The translations under genes and the position numbers were made by a program. A stretch of 64,000 nucleotides of DNA from contig JANBVO010000003.1 in assembly GCA_030052745.1 (NCBI GenBank), forward strand, positions 620,001 to 684,000, written 5' to 3'. Shown here piece after piece: positions 36,494 to 48,813 of the stretch. The DNA is from Pleurostoma richardsiae (lineage: Eukaryota > Ascomycota > Sordariomycetes > Calosphaeriales > Pleurostomataceae). The notes below the pieces were generated by a model. The model did no database searches, was not told the origin of the DNA, and saw nothing but the letters and a program-made list of their open reading frames with translations. Positions within the stretch are counted from its first letter, which is position 1; the number at the start of each line of letters is the position of its first letter.

Positions 36494-39400
36494 ATGGGGA
36501 CGCCGACGCGCACGGCGCAGCCTCGAGCTCCGCTCGGAGATGTGTCGCCTCTTGTCAACAGTGTTCTGGTCGAAAGTTTCCCTCTGCCTCCCCGAACTTA
36601 CAAGAACGAGAAGGAGAACGCGCCTATCCCACCTACTAGCTCAGCTTTATCCAAACATGTCCGCCCGTCCGAGTCCACCCCGTCCGCCAGGAGCCTGCAC
36701 TATCCTCTCACCGCAAAGGATGCGCAGGATCCTATGGAAATCAAGCGACAGTCACAAATCTCCGTGGACTCCAAGCGTCAGTCGCAAGTATCTAATTCGA
36801 GTGGGTCGCAAATCAAGACGCATATCGGTCCATGGCAGCTCGGAAAGACGCTGGGAAAGGGATCCTCGGCCCGTGTGCGCTTGGCTCGCCACAAGGTTAC
36901 CCAGCAGCCGGTCGCTGTCAAGATCGTGCCCAAGAAGCTGGCACATATTACTCAAGCGGGAAGTCTGGCACAGCTCGATCAGATCGACCAGGCCATGCCA
37001 GAAACCGTCGATGGAGTGAGACGTTTACCCTTAGCCATTGAGCGAGAGATTGCAATCCTCAAGCTCATAGAACATCCCAACATCATCAAGCTGTATGACA
37101 TGTGGGAAAACAGGAACGAAATGTAAGGCGGCTTCCTTGCCATTGATTTAAGTTTCTTGCTGACATGCTCCAGCTACCTGATTCTTGAGTATGTTGAAGG
37201 CGGCGACCTCTTTGAGTTCATCAATACTCATGGCCCCTTGACTGAGCATGATGCTATCTACGTCTTCCGGCAAATGATGTGCGCGATGGAATATTGTCAC
37301 TCATACAATATCTGTCATCGTGACCTGAAGCCCGAAAACATCCTGCTGAAGCCTGACGGCACAGTCAAGATCTGCGACTTCGGGATGGGTGCGTTGCACC
37401 AGGCCCCTGAAGAGAAGCTGCAGACTTCTTGTGGAAGCCCTCACTACGCAGCTCCGGAGGTTCTCAGGAACCGACCATACAGGGGCGACAGGTCCGATAT
37501 CTGGAGCATGGGTGTCATTTTATTCGCCATGCTGGCTGCTCGCTTGCCCTTCGACGAGCCTGACCTGCGTGCGATGATCTCGAAGGCCAAGAGAGGAATT
37601 TACATGATGCCCAAGACTTTCTCAGACGATGCTCGCGATCTCGTCGACCGCATTTTGCAGGTGAACCCGGTAGGACGGATCACAATGGTTGAGATGTGGG
37701 ATCACCCTTTGATCAAGAAGTTCGATACTGTTCCTGGTTTTGACGAACAGAGGGAACAACCTGCCCATATACGGAGTGGCGATCGATCTCGGCCCTTGGA
37801 TCCTCGGGACGTCGACCCGCAGATTCTGCGGCAACTCCGCGCAATGTGGCATACTTTCGACGAGGATGTTTTAATCCATAAGTTGACAACTCAAGGGTAA
37901 GTTGGTTATTATCGGCTTTCATGCCAAACACGAACCGCTCAGGGATCCATGACTAACATCTCGAAGCCCAAATGACCAGAAGCTGTTCTATCACCTGCTC
38001 GTCAACCATCGAGACCGACAGCTGGAGAACTATGACCCACAATTGACCCATTCGGCCAGCGACTACCATCATCTGAGGCCCCCTGCTTGGGCAACGCGTG
38101 TGGCCACGCGACAATTCAGGGGACAAGGTCGGACTCCGTCTCGGTTCACAGTCATATCCACGGTCGCAGACACTGAGGGTGGAACCGTCCGGAGTTACGA
38201 TCCGTTCTATGCTTCTCGGGTTATGCAACCGGGACAGGCAAGCTACGCAAAGATAACAATCCATCGACACGGCTCAGAACATGGTACTGCAACGAGTACT
38301 TACTCTGGCTCCCAAATCTCTCGGGTCGTGACTGGCTCACGCAAGCGGCCTGGTTCTCAGCGATCCCGAGCAACGCACCACTACCAGTCGCCTGTTAGCT
38401 CTTTGAGTTCCATCCAGAGCAGCCGGCAGGGCACTCCCAGCATTCGTGCTAAACCTCGTTATAAACGCGGTGTTGATTTCTCGAGTGTCCGAAACCGCAC
38501 CGTTCCTCCTCGTCAAGAGCATGAGGATGGTCCGAGAGCGCCCGCCAGCATTGCTGGTGATGGCACCACCTACGACAAGGACTGTACCTCTCCGCAAAGC
38601 CTTCATAAGCAGGCCGAATCAGGCAGGATGTCTGCTACTAAATCAATGATTGAAGTCGAGATGACTCGGGACGACACCCAGTTGTGGACCGAAGAGTTGA
38701 TCCACTTCAGCGAGAGCATCGCCAAAGACTGCGATGATGCCTTTGGGAGCTCTCTCATCGCCTCACCTTCTCAGGAAGGAGGCTCTGGAACTCGCGAGGG
38801 AACACCTTTCTCACTCAACTTCGAGACCCAGACGGTTCCGACGGTTCCCGAGACGAAATATCCACCTCCGGCGTCCATCCACCCCTGGGACACGAGACCG
38901 TTGCCCCCTGTTCCGACAAGATCGGAATCCGTTCTCGATCAGTTGATGCAGTCTAGAGAAAACAGCAACCACCGTCACTCGTACGGCGAACGACAGCCGA
39001 ATGGCACCTCCGGTCGCAATGCCCAGGTCCTGAAATCGTCGAAGTCTGAGGATCGTCGGGTCGTAAGCGCCCCTGTATATGATCTATACAGCCGAGAAAA
39101 GCGCCAGCTCCCATCGATCCACGAAGATGCCCCTGAGATGTCCACCCAGTCTCGCATTGTATCCGCACCTCAGCCCAGAACCTCAGCTTCATTGCCAGCC
39201 GCTCATGAGACCAGAGGTTTGGAATTCCTTGCTGCAGCCGAGAATACCATCCGTGTGGTGTACTCGCCTACGGCTTCGCGGCCTATTCACGACTCGGTAA
39301 TTCCAGAGCCACTGAACGTACGCAAGAAGCCTTCCCGTGTTCTGAGCGACCTCTCGAGACCTAGTGACGCCCCCAAGGGCTTGGAACTTCGACGAGAATA

Positions 39401-40347
39401 TCCTGCAGCTCAGTTGCAGAGTGTTCCTGAAGAGGCTAGGAATCGATCGGGCAGTAACGGCTCGCAGCCCTCATTGAAGAAGAAGAGGCCATCATGGTTC
39501 AAGCGGTCTTCAAAGGAGAACATGATTGACGATAGCATGGCGGCGGATCTGAGTAACCCTCTCAAGCAGTCTCATTCTGCTCAGCCAGCTAGGACGCAGT
39601 CTACGTCAACTGATGCCCCTCCATCACTTGAAAAGGCAAGGAAGAGAAGCTTTGTGTTCTGGAAGTCAGGCAAGACGGAGCCAAAGATGTCCCTTGCGGG
39701 TAAGGAGCCTCATACAGTAGCTGTTTTACGTCCAGTACTGATCAAGTATACAGGGCCTGAGCATCCAGAGCCTCCGAGTCCCCAGACAAAGAAGGCGGTG
39801 GTGAAGCAAGCCTCAAGGGCCGTTTCCACGAACTGGGATGACAGCTACTCGAGCGAGCGTGCTGCGCGGAAGATTGAGCCGCAGCAGAACTGGCTCGCGC
39901 GGCTGTTCCGCGTGAAGCCTGCCATGCGCTACACTTGCCTGGCCATCTCCAAGCGCCGCGCCCGTCAAGAAGCGGCTATCCTGCTTCGGCAATGGCGCAA
40001 GTATGGCATTCGAGACATCGAAGTAGACAAAGAGCGGGACATCATATTCGCTCGTGTTGGCAAGAAGAATTGTAGGTTCTGCTGGAGATCAAATCATTTT
40101 GTCTGGAACTAACCTCTTTGGCGCAGACTTGCACATGAAAGAGGTTTCTTTTGCGGTCGAGATCATGACCGTTATCGAGCATGGCAAGCGGATCCATCTC
40201 AGCATCATGCGATTCACACAAGAGAAGGGCGCGGCCAGCAGTTTCCACAGAGTTGTCGACACTATGGAGAAGGTATTTGGCAGCCGTTCTCTGCTCGTTG
40301 CCGACAAGCGCAAGCGGAAGATGATGATCCAGACCTTGAACTCCTGA
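36494..40347 (+). CDS. Hsl1/Nim1/Gin4-type protein kinase
   Basis: Exons 36494-37122, 37174-37896, 37967-40071 and 40127-40347; 1225 residues, phases consistent. The kinase domain spans about residues 112-400: glycine loop GKGSSARVRL, catalytic lysine AVKIV, HRDLKPEN, DFGMG, CGSPHYAAPE. An insert between the lysine and helix C (about 147-178) resembles that of yeast Hsl1. The C-terminal 90 residues look like a KA1 membrane-binding domain (VSFAVEIMTVIEHGKRIHL). The middle is long, Ser-rich and disordered. Family members act at the cortex or septin ring and restrain Wee1/Swe1 at mitotic entry. The N-terminus carries a candidate D-box (RAPLGDVSP, residues 11-19) and a KEN box (40-42). The DFG motif continues with MG rather than the usual MA. 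Hsl1, Gin4 or Nim1 orthology is not settled by eye. Confidence 0.92.
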
Positions 40348-41527
40348 GCAGCCTATCAGGACCGACGCAATCCGTCACTGGTCGCCCCAGACCCGTGAAT
40401 CTGGGCTACATTGTTCGACACCTTGTCAGTTTTGCAGCGTTCTGGCGTCCTCCGCAGCCCTTCCTTCAACCCGGCATCTCGTTTCCCATTGTTGAAATCT
40501 TGTTCTTCGCTGAGACTCTCCGCTGCGGTTGCCTTTCTTGAGTTTCGGACCTGTTCCACAATCTGTCCATCTGAGCTAGCTCCACGCCACCTAGCTTGCG
40601 GCATCTGGTTTCCCGGAACTGCTGCTTCGGTTGCGAGGGATTGAATTGACCATCACGTTTAGAGCGGATGGATAAAAAAGTGTTTTGAAGTACCTTAATA
40701 CCCTAATGCCTGTTGGACTATGACGTTCGAGAAAGGAAGATAGTGTATGAATAGTCAGGAGTACTGGTTTCTGGCCCTGGGCCACGGTTGTCGTGCAGGC
40801 GGTTGCGAGGGGCGAGATTGATTCTCTCGAGGCCCGAGGACTGCTATGCAGGTCGGGGGTGTTAGAATTTGGGTTCTGTGGGATAATAGACTATGGAAGA
40901 TCGATAGCAACGTTCCTAGCTAGGTAGCTTGCGAAGCTTTTGGGTCTCATCTCTGTTGCTGCTCGTCGGAGAGTATATGACGGCAGTGTCCCGTATGTTC
41001 CCGTTGCGTCGTCCATCTCGAGGGCTGAACCTATCTGGACAGCACCATGATATATGCTTCCTCTACCAAGACCTTTAAAGGGCTTCATGGGGCTCCTGAA
41101 GGTATGTATGATGTATTGAGTTTAGTGGTTGCTTTGCCCGCGAGTGGGTAGGCCATATGGGTATATGCATCTAGCTAGCCAGGCTTCCGCGGACGGGGGA
41201 TAAACGACAGTCGAAATGCTTGCTGTAAGTACACGAATGACACTTGCTCTTATACATGTACACGAAATTTCATGGGGCAGATTCGCCGCCAAAAAGGGGA
41301 GATCGGCCCTTCTATGCTCAGGGCCTTACAACGCCGTCCGTCACCCTGGCCGCCATCTATGTGCATGTATGGCGGGATTCGAGTCGTTCCCTCTCTAAGA
41401 GAACCCCATCACTCTCAAAAACAGGTGTTGTCGAGGAGCAGCAGCCATGGTTCCAGGAGGATCCCTGGCAATTTAGCCCACACCTCATGGGTTATGTACT
41501 ATTCTTTTCTTTCGCTCTTCCACCGCC
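40348..41527. other. Convergent 3' flanks of the kinase gene and MRS2
   Basis: 1.2 kb between two gene ends. Only short open frames; I see no RNA gene or repeat of note. Confidence 0.5.
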
Positions 41528-43425
41528 TCAGAAGTTCCACCACCGCTTGGACTTCACGTTGGACTGCTTCTGGAGGTTGATCCTCCTCAGCCTCTCGCGG
41601 TTCTTGGCCTCCAGCAGGCCGACGGGCCCGTCGACGCCGTACCACCCGGCCAGGTCGGCGGGGGACGAGCGGGCGGCGGCGCCGCTCGCGTTGCCGCCGG
41701 CGGCGATGATGCGGCGCATGACGGCCGCGGCCGCGGCGGGGGGCGGCTGGCTGCCCGGGTAGCCGGCCATCTTGACGCGCTGGACCTTGCGCAGCTTGGT
41801 GAGGCCGTACCAGCAGACGAGGAGGGAGAAGAAGACGGACATGCCGGTGACGCCGGCGAAGCCCCAGTTGGTCTCCTCGATGAAGTTCTCGAGGTTCATG
41901 CCGTACAGGCCGGCCAGGAAGGTGCCCATGGCCAGGCCGAGGGTGCCGACGCTGAACTTGAGGTCCAGGAGCATGAGGGAGTTGCGGTTGGCGTCGAGGA
42001 TGGCGCGGATGCTGAGGGGGTTAGGAGCGTCAGCCGAGTTGATAGCACGACTGACAGGAGTGGGGGAAAAGGAGAGGGAAACTTACATCTCCTCAGTGTT
42101 CCTGATGCCACTCACGAGGTTGCTGGCCTCCTGGACGACTTCGTCGCAGATCTTGTGGTACGACTCCAGCAGCATCTCGACCTCGGTGTGGTCGTCCTCG
42201 CCGCGGTGCAGGTCGTGCGTCTTCTCGGTCAGGTACATCTCGGAGAGGTCGTCGTCGGCCTCGAGCAGCTCCTCGATGGCGTCGCGCACCAGCTTGGCCT
42301 TCTGCTCGAAGGTGCTCACCTTCTTGGACAGCACCAGCAGGATCCGCAGCTTCTCCCGGTCGATGTCGTCCTCGAGGTCCGAGAGGATCCGGATCACGGG
42401 GTCGCGCACCGTGTCGAAGTCGGCCTCGAGCTCGGACGTGACGGACATAAGGACCGCCTCGAGCGCGCGGAACTCGTAGGGGAGGCCGCCCGCCCCCGGG
42501 GCTTGCTTCTGCTGCAGCCGGCCCTGCAGGTCGTACATGAAGGCGGACTGCGGGTAGGAAGTCTTGGAGCCATAGACGTCGAAGAGGAGGACGCGGTCGT
42601 GCTTGATGAGGACCTTCAGGTGCAGGAGGTTGAGGAGGATGGCGGAGGGTCGCACGAGGATATGCGGCAGGTTGGATGAGTCGATCTTGCGCAGATCACG
42701 GGGTAGCAGACCGTACTATGGCATGTTTGTTAGCGCCAGGCACTCCTTCGTCCGGTGCCCCATGGTTGTTGTATCAGCCGTGGAAGCCATATCCCTCTCA
42801 CCTTCGCAATCAGCTCACTCTTCTTGAACTCGCCGTCAACCAGGATCACATTTCCGTTCTCGTCCACCTCGGTACACCGTAGCCGCGGCTCCATGGCGGC
42901 CTTAGCGGCCTCCGATCGTCGTCTATTGAATATGGAGTTGCCATCGTCCAGGTTGTCACCCTGGAGGTCATCGCCCCGCTCATCTTTCCCACCATTCGGG
43001 TTGCACATACGCTCCTGCCATGATAACTTGCTGTTGAGGGCGTCGGGGGTATCATCCGAGGAGACGAAGCGCTGCTGGTACCGGACGAGGAGCTGGTTCG
43101 CGGAAGGACGCTGCTTGCGAAGCGATTTCGGAATGAGAAGCTCGAGATCGAACAGCGAGGCTTGCAGCGTCTGCAGCGCTACGTCAGTCTGTCGCGGACG
43201 AGAGGTCGAGAAGGCTCTGGCCGGACCAGCCTGCCTCGACAAGGCCAAGCCACTGGCAATGAGCGGTGAAGCTGCGCGGTGGGCGGAGGCGGGCGAGGGC
43301 CTAGACTCGCGGCGCGGGCCACATGCTGCGTGGTTCTCGCAGAAGAAGGGCAGGCCTTGGGACTGCGATCGCAGGAATCGGAGGAGGATGCGGGAGGGGA
43401 CGGCAGGACGCAATGCAGGCTGCAT
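41528..43425 (-). CDS. MRS2: Mitochondrial inner-membrane Mg2+ channel Mrs2/Lpe10
   Basis: Exons 43425-42802, 42715-42087 and 42011-41528; 578 residues. ATG 43425 begins an Arg/Ser-rich, acid-poor N-terminus (MQPALRPAVPSRILLRFLRS) that reads as a mitochondrial presequence. The CorA-type core follows: CTEVDENGNV, RDLRKIDSS, PYEFRALEAVL, then two membrane helices with the selectivity motif YGMN at about residues 451-454 between them. Mrs2 admits Mg2+ into the matrix and is needed for group II intron splicing and respiration in yeast. An Ala/Pro-rich stretch and a basic end (residues about 500-578) face the matrix in the family topology. Introns of 86 and 75 nt have GTGAGA and GTAAGT donors. The open frame continues upstream of 43425, so a longer start is formally possible. 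Confidence 0.93.
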
Positions 43426-44719
43426 TGCTGCGGATCCGCGGTCTCCTTTTGTGGTGGAAGGCTCCTCTGTGCAAGCGCCAGCCGTGTTAGAGGAGGCGTC
43501 GGCGTGGAGTCGGCTGCATGGGGGGGGGAACTGATGTGTTGTCCGCGCAGCACGCCTCGTGCAGATAGAGCGTCCTTTTTGGCTGTGCCAGTTGAGGTCG
43601 GGGATTCTTTTCTGGCTGTGCTGGCTGCGAGCGTGGAGGGTCCCGACACTCTGGTAGCATGTGGGGCGGGTGCCCGCTGATAGGCTGGCGGGCCGCGTCC
43701 CGGAAAATCCTGCCATCCGGCGCAGCTGCAAAGGCTCCCCAGGGCTCCCCAGGGCTCCAAGGGCGTGACGAACGCCACAAAGCCACCATCACACTGACAC
43801 CCACCCATGCGCTCGCCGAGTCGTCACTCGTCACACACATGCAGGTGGCAAGGGAAAAGGCCGCACCGGTGGTGACAATAACCCTATCATTATTGCCTGC
43901 ATCGCATCCCGCAGCACCCTGAGGCTGCTGGCGACGACACCATCTTCTCTCCGAGGCCGCCGCCTGCACGGTCAGAAGAAAAGCAAGCCAGTGTGGCGCT
44001 GCCCTGGTCTGGCTCTTTTTTTCGAGCTACAGGGTGCACTACATGATACATGGTACCTCCGGACGGACGCATCTGGGGATGGTAACTTGATGCGAGGTAA
44101 ACCAGTCAGCAGCTTTTCAAGGTCCAGCTGAAGTCGAGGCGTCTCCAAGGAAGCTGAATTTTGCCAGCTTCCCCTTGCCTCCTTCTGTCTCATTTTTTCC
44201 CGTCTCGCTTTTACTTCCTGCTCGTGGGCAAGACACCCCGGGCAGCACCTTGTCAGGGCTCCAAAACCTGAAAAAAAGGATTGCGGCTGCATACATGTAT
44301 GCACTTACTGCACGCGCTTTCACACCCATCACCTCGGTCGGGTGACGTTCGGTGAGAACCAAGGCGCCACACCCCAGCCGACCCCTCCCTCCCTGCCCGG
44401 CCCGGCCCCTTGGAGCTTCCCAACGAGGACGACCTACCCGCCCTCATTCCTGACCGCTGTTTGGATCAGCCGTCTGCTGCGAGCAGCCGGGCGGGTTATA
44501 TGGGCCCATCGCCCCGTGCGACAGCCCGAAGACAGTCAGCACAGATCATCCAACCGAATCAAAACTCCTCGCCTGCCGTCTTCCCCCCCCACGAAGGAAC
44601 ACAGACGCTAGGCCAAGCCCTGGACCCTCCCTGGTGGCCTACAACCCCCCTTGACTACTGCTGCTTGCAACATACCACAGCATAGCACTCACTATATCCC
44701 GCAGCAGACCGTCGCAGCC
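43426..44719. promoter_or_regulatory. Divergent promoter region MRS2 - F-box gene
   Basis: 1.3 kb between divergent starts. Contains the tandem GGCTCCCCA repeat at 43733-43759 and C-rich leader-like DNA before the F-box gene. No other gene seen. Confidence 0.45.
43733..43759. repeat. Tandem GGCTCCCCAG repeat, about 2.7 units
   Basis: Unit of ten bases repeated head to tail, about 310 bp before the MRS2 start. Confidence 0.75.
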
Positions 44720-45986
44720 ATGGCTATGGTACTGACCCCCATCAGAGTCCGAGGCAGGCGGTGGGCACCTGGCACTCGGAACAGAGGGTCCAGTAGACAT
44801 CCCAGGCGGGTCCGCGCGGAAGAGCAGCGGCCAAGGCCAAGGGAGCCGAAGCAGGAGGCGTCGAAGAAGCAGCCATCCCTCTCTTCACTGGAGCGCCTGC
44901 CCACAGAGATCCTGGAGCGTATCGCCGAAGAGTCCCTGAACCTTTCTTTACCCCTGACCAGCCGGGGGTTGTTTCTCCGGCTGAGAGACAGCGACCACCT
45001 GAAGCGTGCGCATGTCATTGCAGCGTTTGGACCGACGTGGGCTGCCTGGTTCGGCGTTGAGAGGCGTAATGTGCAGAGCTACCACGGGTGGCAGGCGGAC
45101 GTGAGACGGGTTGAGGGTGACCCGGCAAGGCAGGCAAGTATGGCCCGTCCTCGGATTCCCCTGAATTTCTATTGACATGGGACTACAGAGCGTCGTTCTC
45201 AGCTTGCCTTGGGCGAAGCTCCCTGATATCCTCAAGTTCTACCAGTATTGGATCCGGCATAACGCCTGGGATAGAGAGTATTCGAATCTGGAGTTGCCGC
45301 CCATTGACTCCAGGCTGACAGGTGTGCTGTCCTACTATCCCAGAGTCCAGCAGATGTTCACCGAGCTTGAGGAAGGGCCGATGACCTCGCGCTTGTTGCT
45401 CGACTTCACCGACTTCATCTTCCAGAGCGGCGCCACTAGGACCTCTGAAGACTTCGACGCCGCCTCTTACTGCCAGGCCTTGAGCCGTTCGGCTTGGGTC
45501 TCTCGGTATGTTGAGGTGCACCCTCAGACGCGGATACCGGACGCGCTGCTCAAGGGTCCGTGGGATGACGAGATGTTGATCCGGCTGTTCTGGCTCGTCA
45601 GAGGTGGTGCGTCGTTGAACGGGTCAAGGGACTGGGAGGTACGTATTCTCATTTTCTTCATACATTCCTCCAAAACGTAAGGAAAGTAAGCGACTAACTC
45701 GCCCGAACAGCTGACACTGGAAGGATTCCAGAACCTAATGGCTTGTGAGAACCTCATGCTGATGTACCCCATCCTGTTCATCTTCTGCGCCCTGGAGGTC
45801 TTCAGCGAGCAGTGGCCCATGCATCTCCTCGACGAGGTGTCCTGCAAGGTCCACGGCATGGTCCTACACAACACGGAGCGGCTCAACGACAGGGACTTTG
45901 CAAAGTTCTCCGTGCTTACGACGGACGTGCTGCGGAGAGCGTACTACAGGAGACTCCACCCAGATTCTGTGGATCACGACGACTAG
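44720..45986 (+). CDS. F-box-like protein with a GC-AG intron
   Basis: Exons 44720-45133, 45189-45638 and 45711-45986; 379 residues. The first 55 residues are very Arg-rich. Residues about 56-100 form an F-box-like helix set (LERLPTEILERIAEESLNL...), the part that binds Skp1 in SCF ubiquitin ligases. The rest is helical, with no LRR, WD40 or Kelch repeat that I can see, so the target is unknown. Exon 1 joins exon 2 in frame only if the intron starts with GC (AG|GCAAGT), the usual minor donor class; no GT donor nearby restores the frame with this acceptor. The second intron is a normal GTACGT...ACAG intron. Pezizomycotina carry many lineage-specific proteins of this kind. Confidence 0.8.
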
Positions 45987-46832
45987 GGGGGACTGCGACT
46001 TATACCCGGGGAGAATAGCAGCATTTTAAAGAGTGCGTTTGGTTCATATCGTCATCAGCGACAAGGTCTGTCTGCACTTGTCGGGTTTTGCGCCGGCGTT
46101 ACGGCAATACCTCTTGCTTTAAGGCACGCTTGGTTTGCACCTGGAGGGGAAAATATGGCATTGGCCGTCTTTCGCTTTCTGCACCCGCTTGGAGTATATG
46201 GAGAGACTTTGGCTTCTGACGGCGGGGATATCTAAGCAAGCGAGCAAGACTGGGAAATTTTTCCAAATATTTCCAAGTGGAAAAAGGAGGGGAAATACGA
46301 GGGAAACACCAAAATTGAGAGATGCGTGTCTCGACAGCCTCGCGAGAGACGTGGGATCACAGCACAGGAGCACGCAGCGTGAAGACGAAATACAGAACCT
46401 AAAGGCCGGACAGAGCGAGCAAGTGACGGGTTAGGCGAATGGACGACAACCTGGAATATGGAGGCCAACCATGGAATTATCTACTCGGTTTCCTTGCCGG
46501 GTAGTTTAGATAGCTTATAATGACGACCACGGCCGCTTTCCTTTACTCGTCTGGATGTCTCTGTATGTGTGAGATCATCATGATCAAGCGCCTCGTTTCC
46601 TTTGACTGCTCTACCTGATCAGTTGTCCCAGTCATAGTCACTGATGGCGCACGATATTCGACATTAAACATTGACAATGTCATTAATACCCCGGGGATTC
46701 ATGGAGTATCTAGGCACCTGTTACAGGCACACCACTCCAGATAAGGATATCGTCACCTAAGCTTTTAGGAGTAGCCTTGTGACTCCCCCTGGCCTTTGGT
46801 TCCAGCTCCATTCTCTCATCCCGCGAAGTCGC
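45987..46832. other. Convergent 3' flanks of the F-box gene and aldehyde dehydrogenase gene
   Basis: About 850 bp, AT-richer than the genes on either side. Nothing recognised. Confidence 0.5.
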
Positions 46833-48813
46833 CTACATGTTCTTCAAGATCTTGCCCAGCCCTTTCGCCTTCCCCCCCACCGACGTCCCGTACCCGACGT
46901 CCACGACCCCCCTAGCGAACCGCCAGCTCCCCTCCTGGCTCGGAACAGGGTACCGTATCGGGCCCGGGATTGCCGTCCGCACGCCCATCCAGCCGAGCCG
47001 GTCCTCGCACACGCTCTTGGCGTTGCACACGCCCCTGAGCCCCTCCTCGCCCGCGAACCGCCCGTACCCGGACCCGCCGACCCCCCCGAACGGCAGCTGC
47101 ACCGCGTAGAAGGCCGCGAAGTCGTTGACGGCTACCATGCCCGTGCGCAGGCCGCCGACGACGGCCCGCAGCTCCGGGTCCGAGTCGCGCCCGAACACGG
47201 AGGCGCCCAGGCCGAAAGGCGCGGCGTTGGCGGCGCGGAGGACGTCTGCAGCGGAGGGGGAGGCGGCGCGTATGAGGGTCATGATCGGGCCGAAGCACTC
47301 CTCCTGCGCGACGGCCATGTCGGGTGTCACGTCTGCCAGCAGCGTGGGCGTGTAGTAGTGGCCCTTGGGGTGGTCGGGGTGCGCGTAGCGCTGGCCGCCT
47401 GCGAGGAGTCGGGCGCCATGGCGGACGGCGTCGGCGATGAGTCCATCGAGGCGGTCGAAGGAGGCGTCGGATATCATGGCACCAACGTCGGCTTCAGGTC
47501 CGAGGCGCAGCTTGCCTACACGAGGGGCCAGTATTTTGACAAGCTCGTCGTAGACGCCAGGCGCAGCTATGATGCGCTCGATGCCGATGCAGTTCTGCCC
47601 AGAGGCCTGGAAGGTGCCGCGGAGTAGGATCTCGATAACTCGCGGAAGGTCGCGTGCTGCAGAGTCGAGGATAATACTTGCATCCTTGCCGCCTAGCTCT
47701 GCGACAACCGGTGTCAGGGCTTTAGCGGCCGAGGCGGCGACCTTGTGGGCGACGGGCCGGGAGCCGATAAAGGTTATGTGTGATATGCCCGGATGCGCAG
47801 TGAGGTGGCCGGCGGTCTGAGGCCAGCAGACGACTGTCTGGACGAGGGCCGGATCGTGGCCGTGGGCGATGAGTGCGCCGCGCACGATGCTCGTGAAGTA
47901 GGCCGCGCTCCAAGCCGTCTGCTCTGAGGTCTTGACCACGATGCCATTGCCGGCGAAGATGGCAGAGATCATGGGCCCGATGAGGTTGTGAAAAGGATAA
48001 TTCCAGGACACGAGCGCCGCGACGACGCCCAGCGGCTCGTATCGCACCGTGTTGCGCTTGTAAGCCATGAGGAGGTTGGTCGGTCGGCGCGAGGGCCGCA
48101 GTGCCGTCTCGCCGTGCTTGATGGTCCACTGGAGCTTCTCGACCGTGACGAGGATCTCGCCCAGCTGCGCGTCGACCATGGTCTTGCCCGAGTCGAGGCA
48201 CGCCACCCGGCATATGTCCTCCTGATTATCCAGCACGTGCTGCAGCATCGACCGCAGCACCCTCCGGCGCTGGCTGAAGCTCGTCTGTGCCCATTTCTCC
48301 TGAGCCGCTGCTGCCTGCTCGATGGCCCGGTCAATCGCGGCTGGCGTGGATGGATTTATGAAGCCCAGGAACTGGCCCGTCGCTGGCGCGTAACACTGGA
48401 TCGCTGAACTGCTCGGTGCCTGCAAGGCGCCATGTGTGTTAGTCCCGGCACATTTGATGTATATAGCGGAGACGGAAGGCAGGCGCAGCAAGACGCAACG
48501 CTACGCACTTTTATACTTGGCTTCTCCAGTATCTCTTCTGTCTCGGGGAACTTCGGCGCTGGCACTCTATACCGAATGGGCTCCTCACTCGAGCGTCCAT
48601 ACGTTATCCACAGAGCCAGCCCGCCCACAATGGTGGCAAGCACTGGCGACACAAACTTTAGGAGGGCAAGCGCACTAGTAGGAGAGCGGTCAAGTCAGCA
48701 CAAGAGACAGCGAGGTGTGAAGGCGCGGATTCGACGTACGGTATGCGGATTATAAGCGAAGCGAGTTCCTCTAGCCATGGCAGGATCTCTACGAGGGCCG
48801 GTTTCCCAGGCAT
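46833..48813 (-). CDS. Membrane-anchored aldehyde dehydrogenase, Msc7-like
   Basis: Exons 48813-48740, 48674-48509 and 48419-46833; 608 residues. Two small 5' exons supply an N-terminal membrane helix (about residues 26-48, including VLATIVGGLALWITYG) before the dehydrogenase fold, a layout of the fungal Msc7 group. The ALDH core has the NAD-site SWNYPF, the general-base region ELGGKD and the catalytic cysteine in GQNCIG (about residue 357), plus EECFGP and the late LPFGGVGGSGYG. It should oxidise an aldehyde to the acid with NAD(P)+, probably at the ER membrane; the substrate is unknown. Yeast MSC7 was named from a meiotic sister-chromatid recombination screen, but its biochemical role is unclear. 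Introns of 65 and 89 nt are in phase. Confidence 0.9.
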
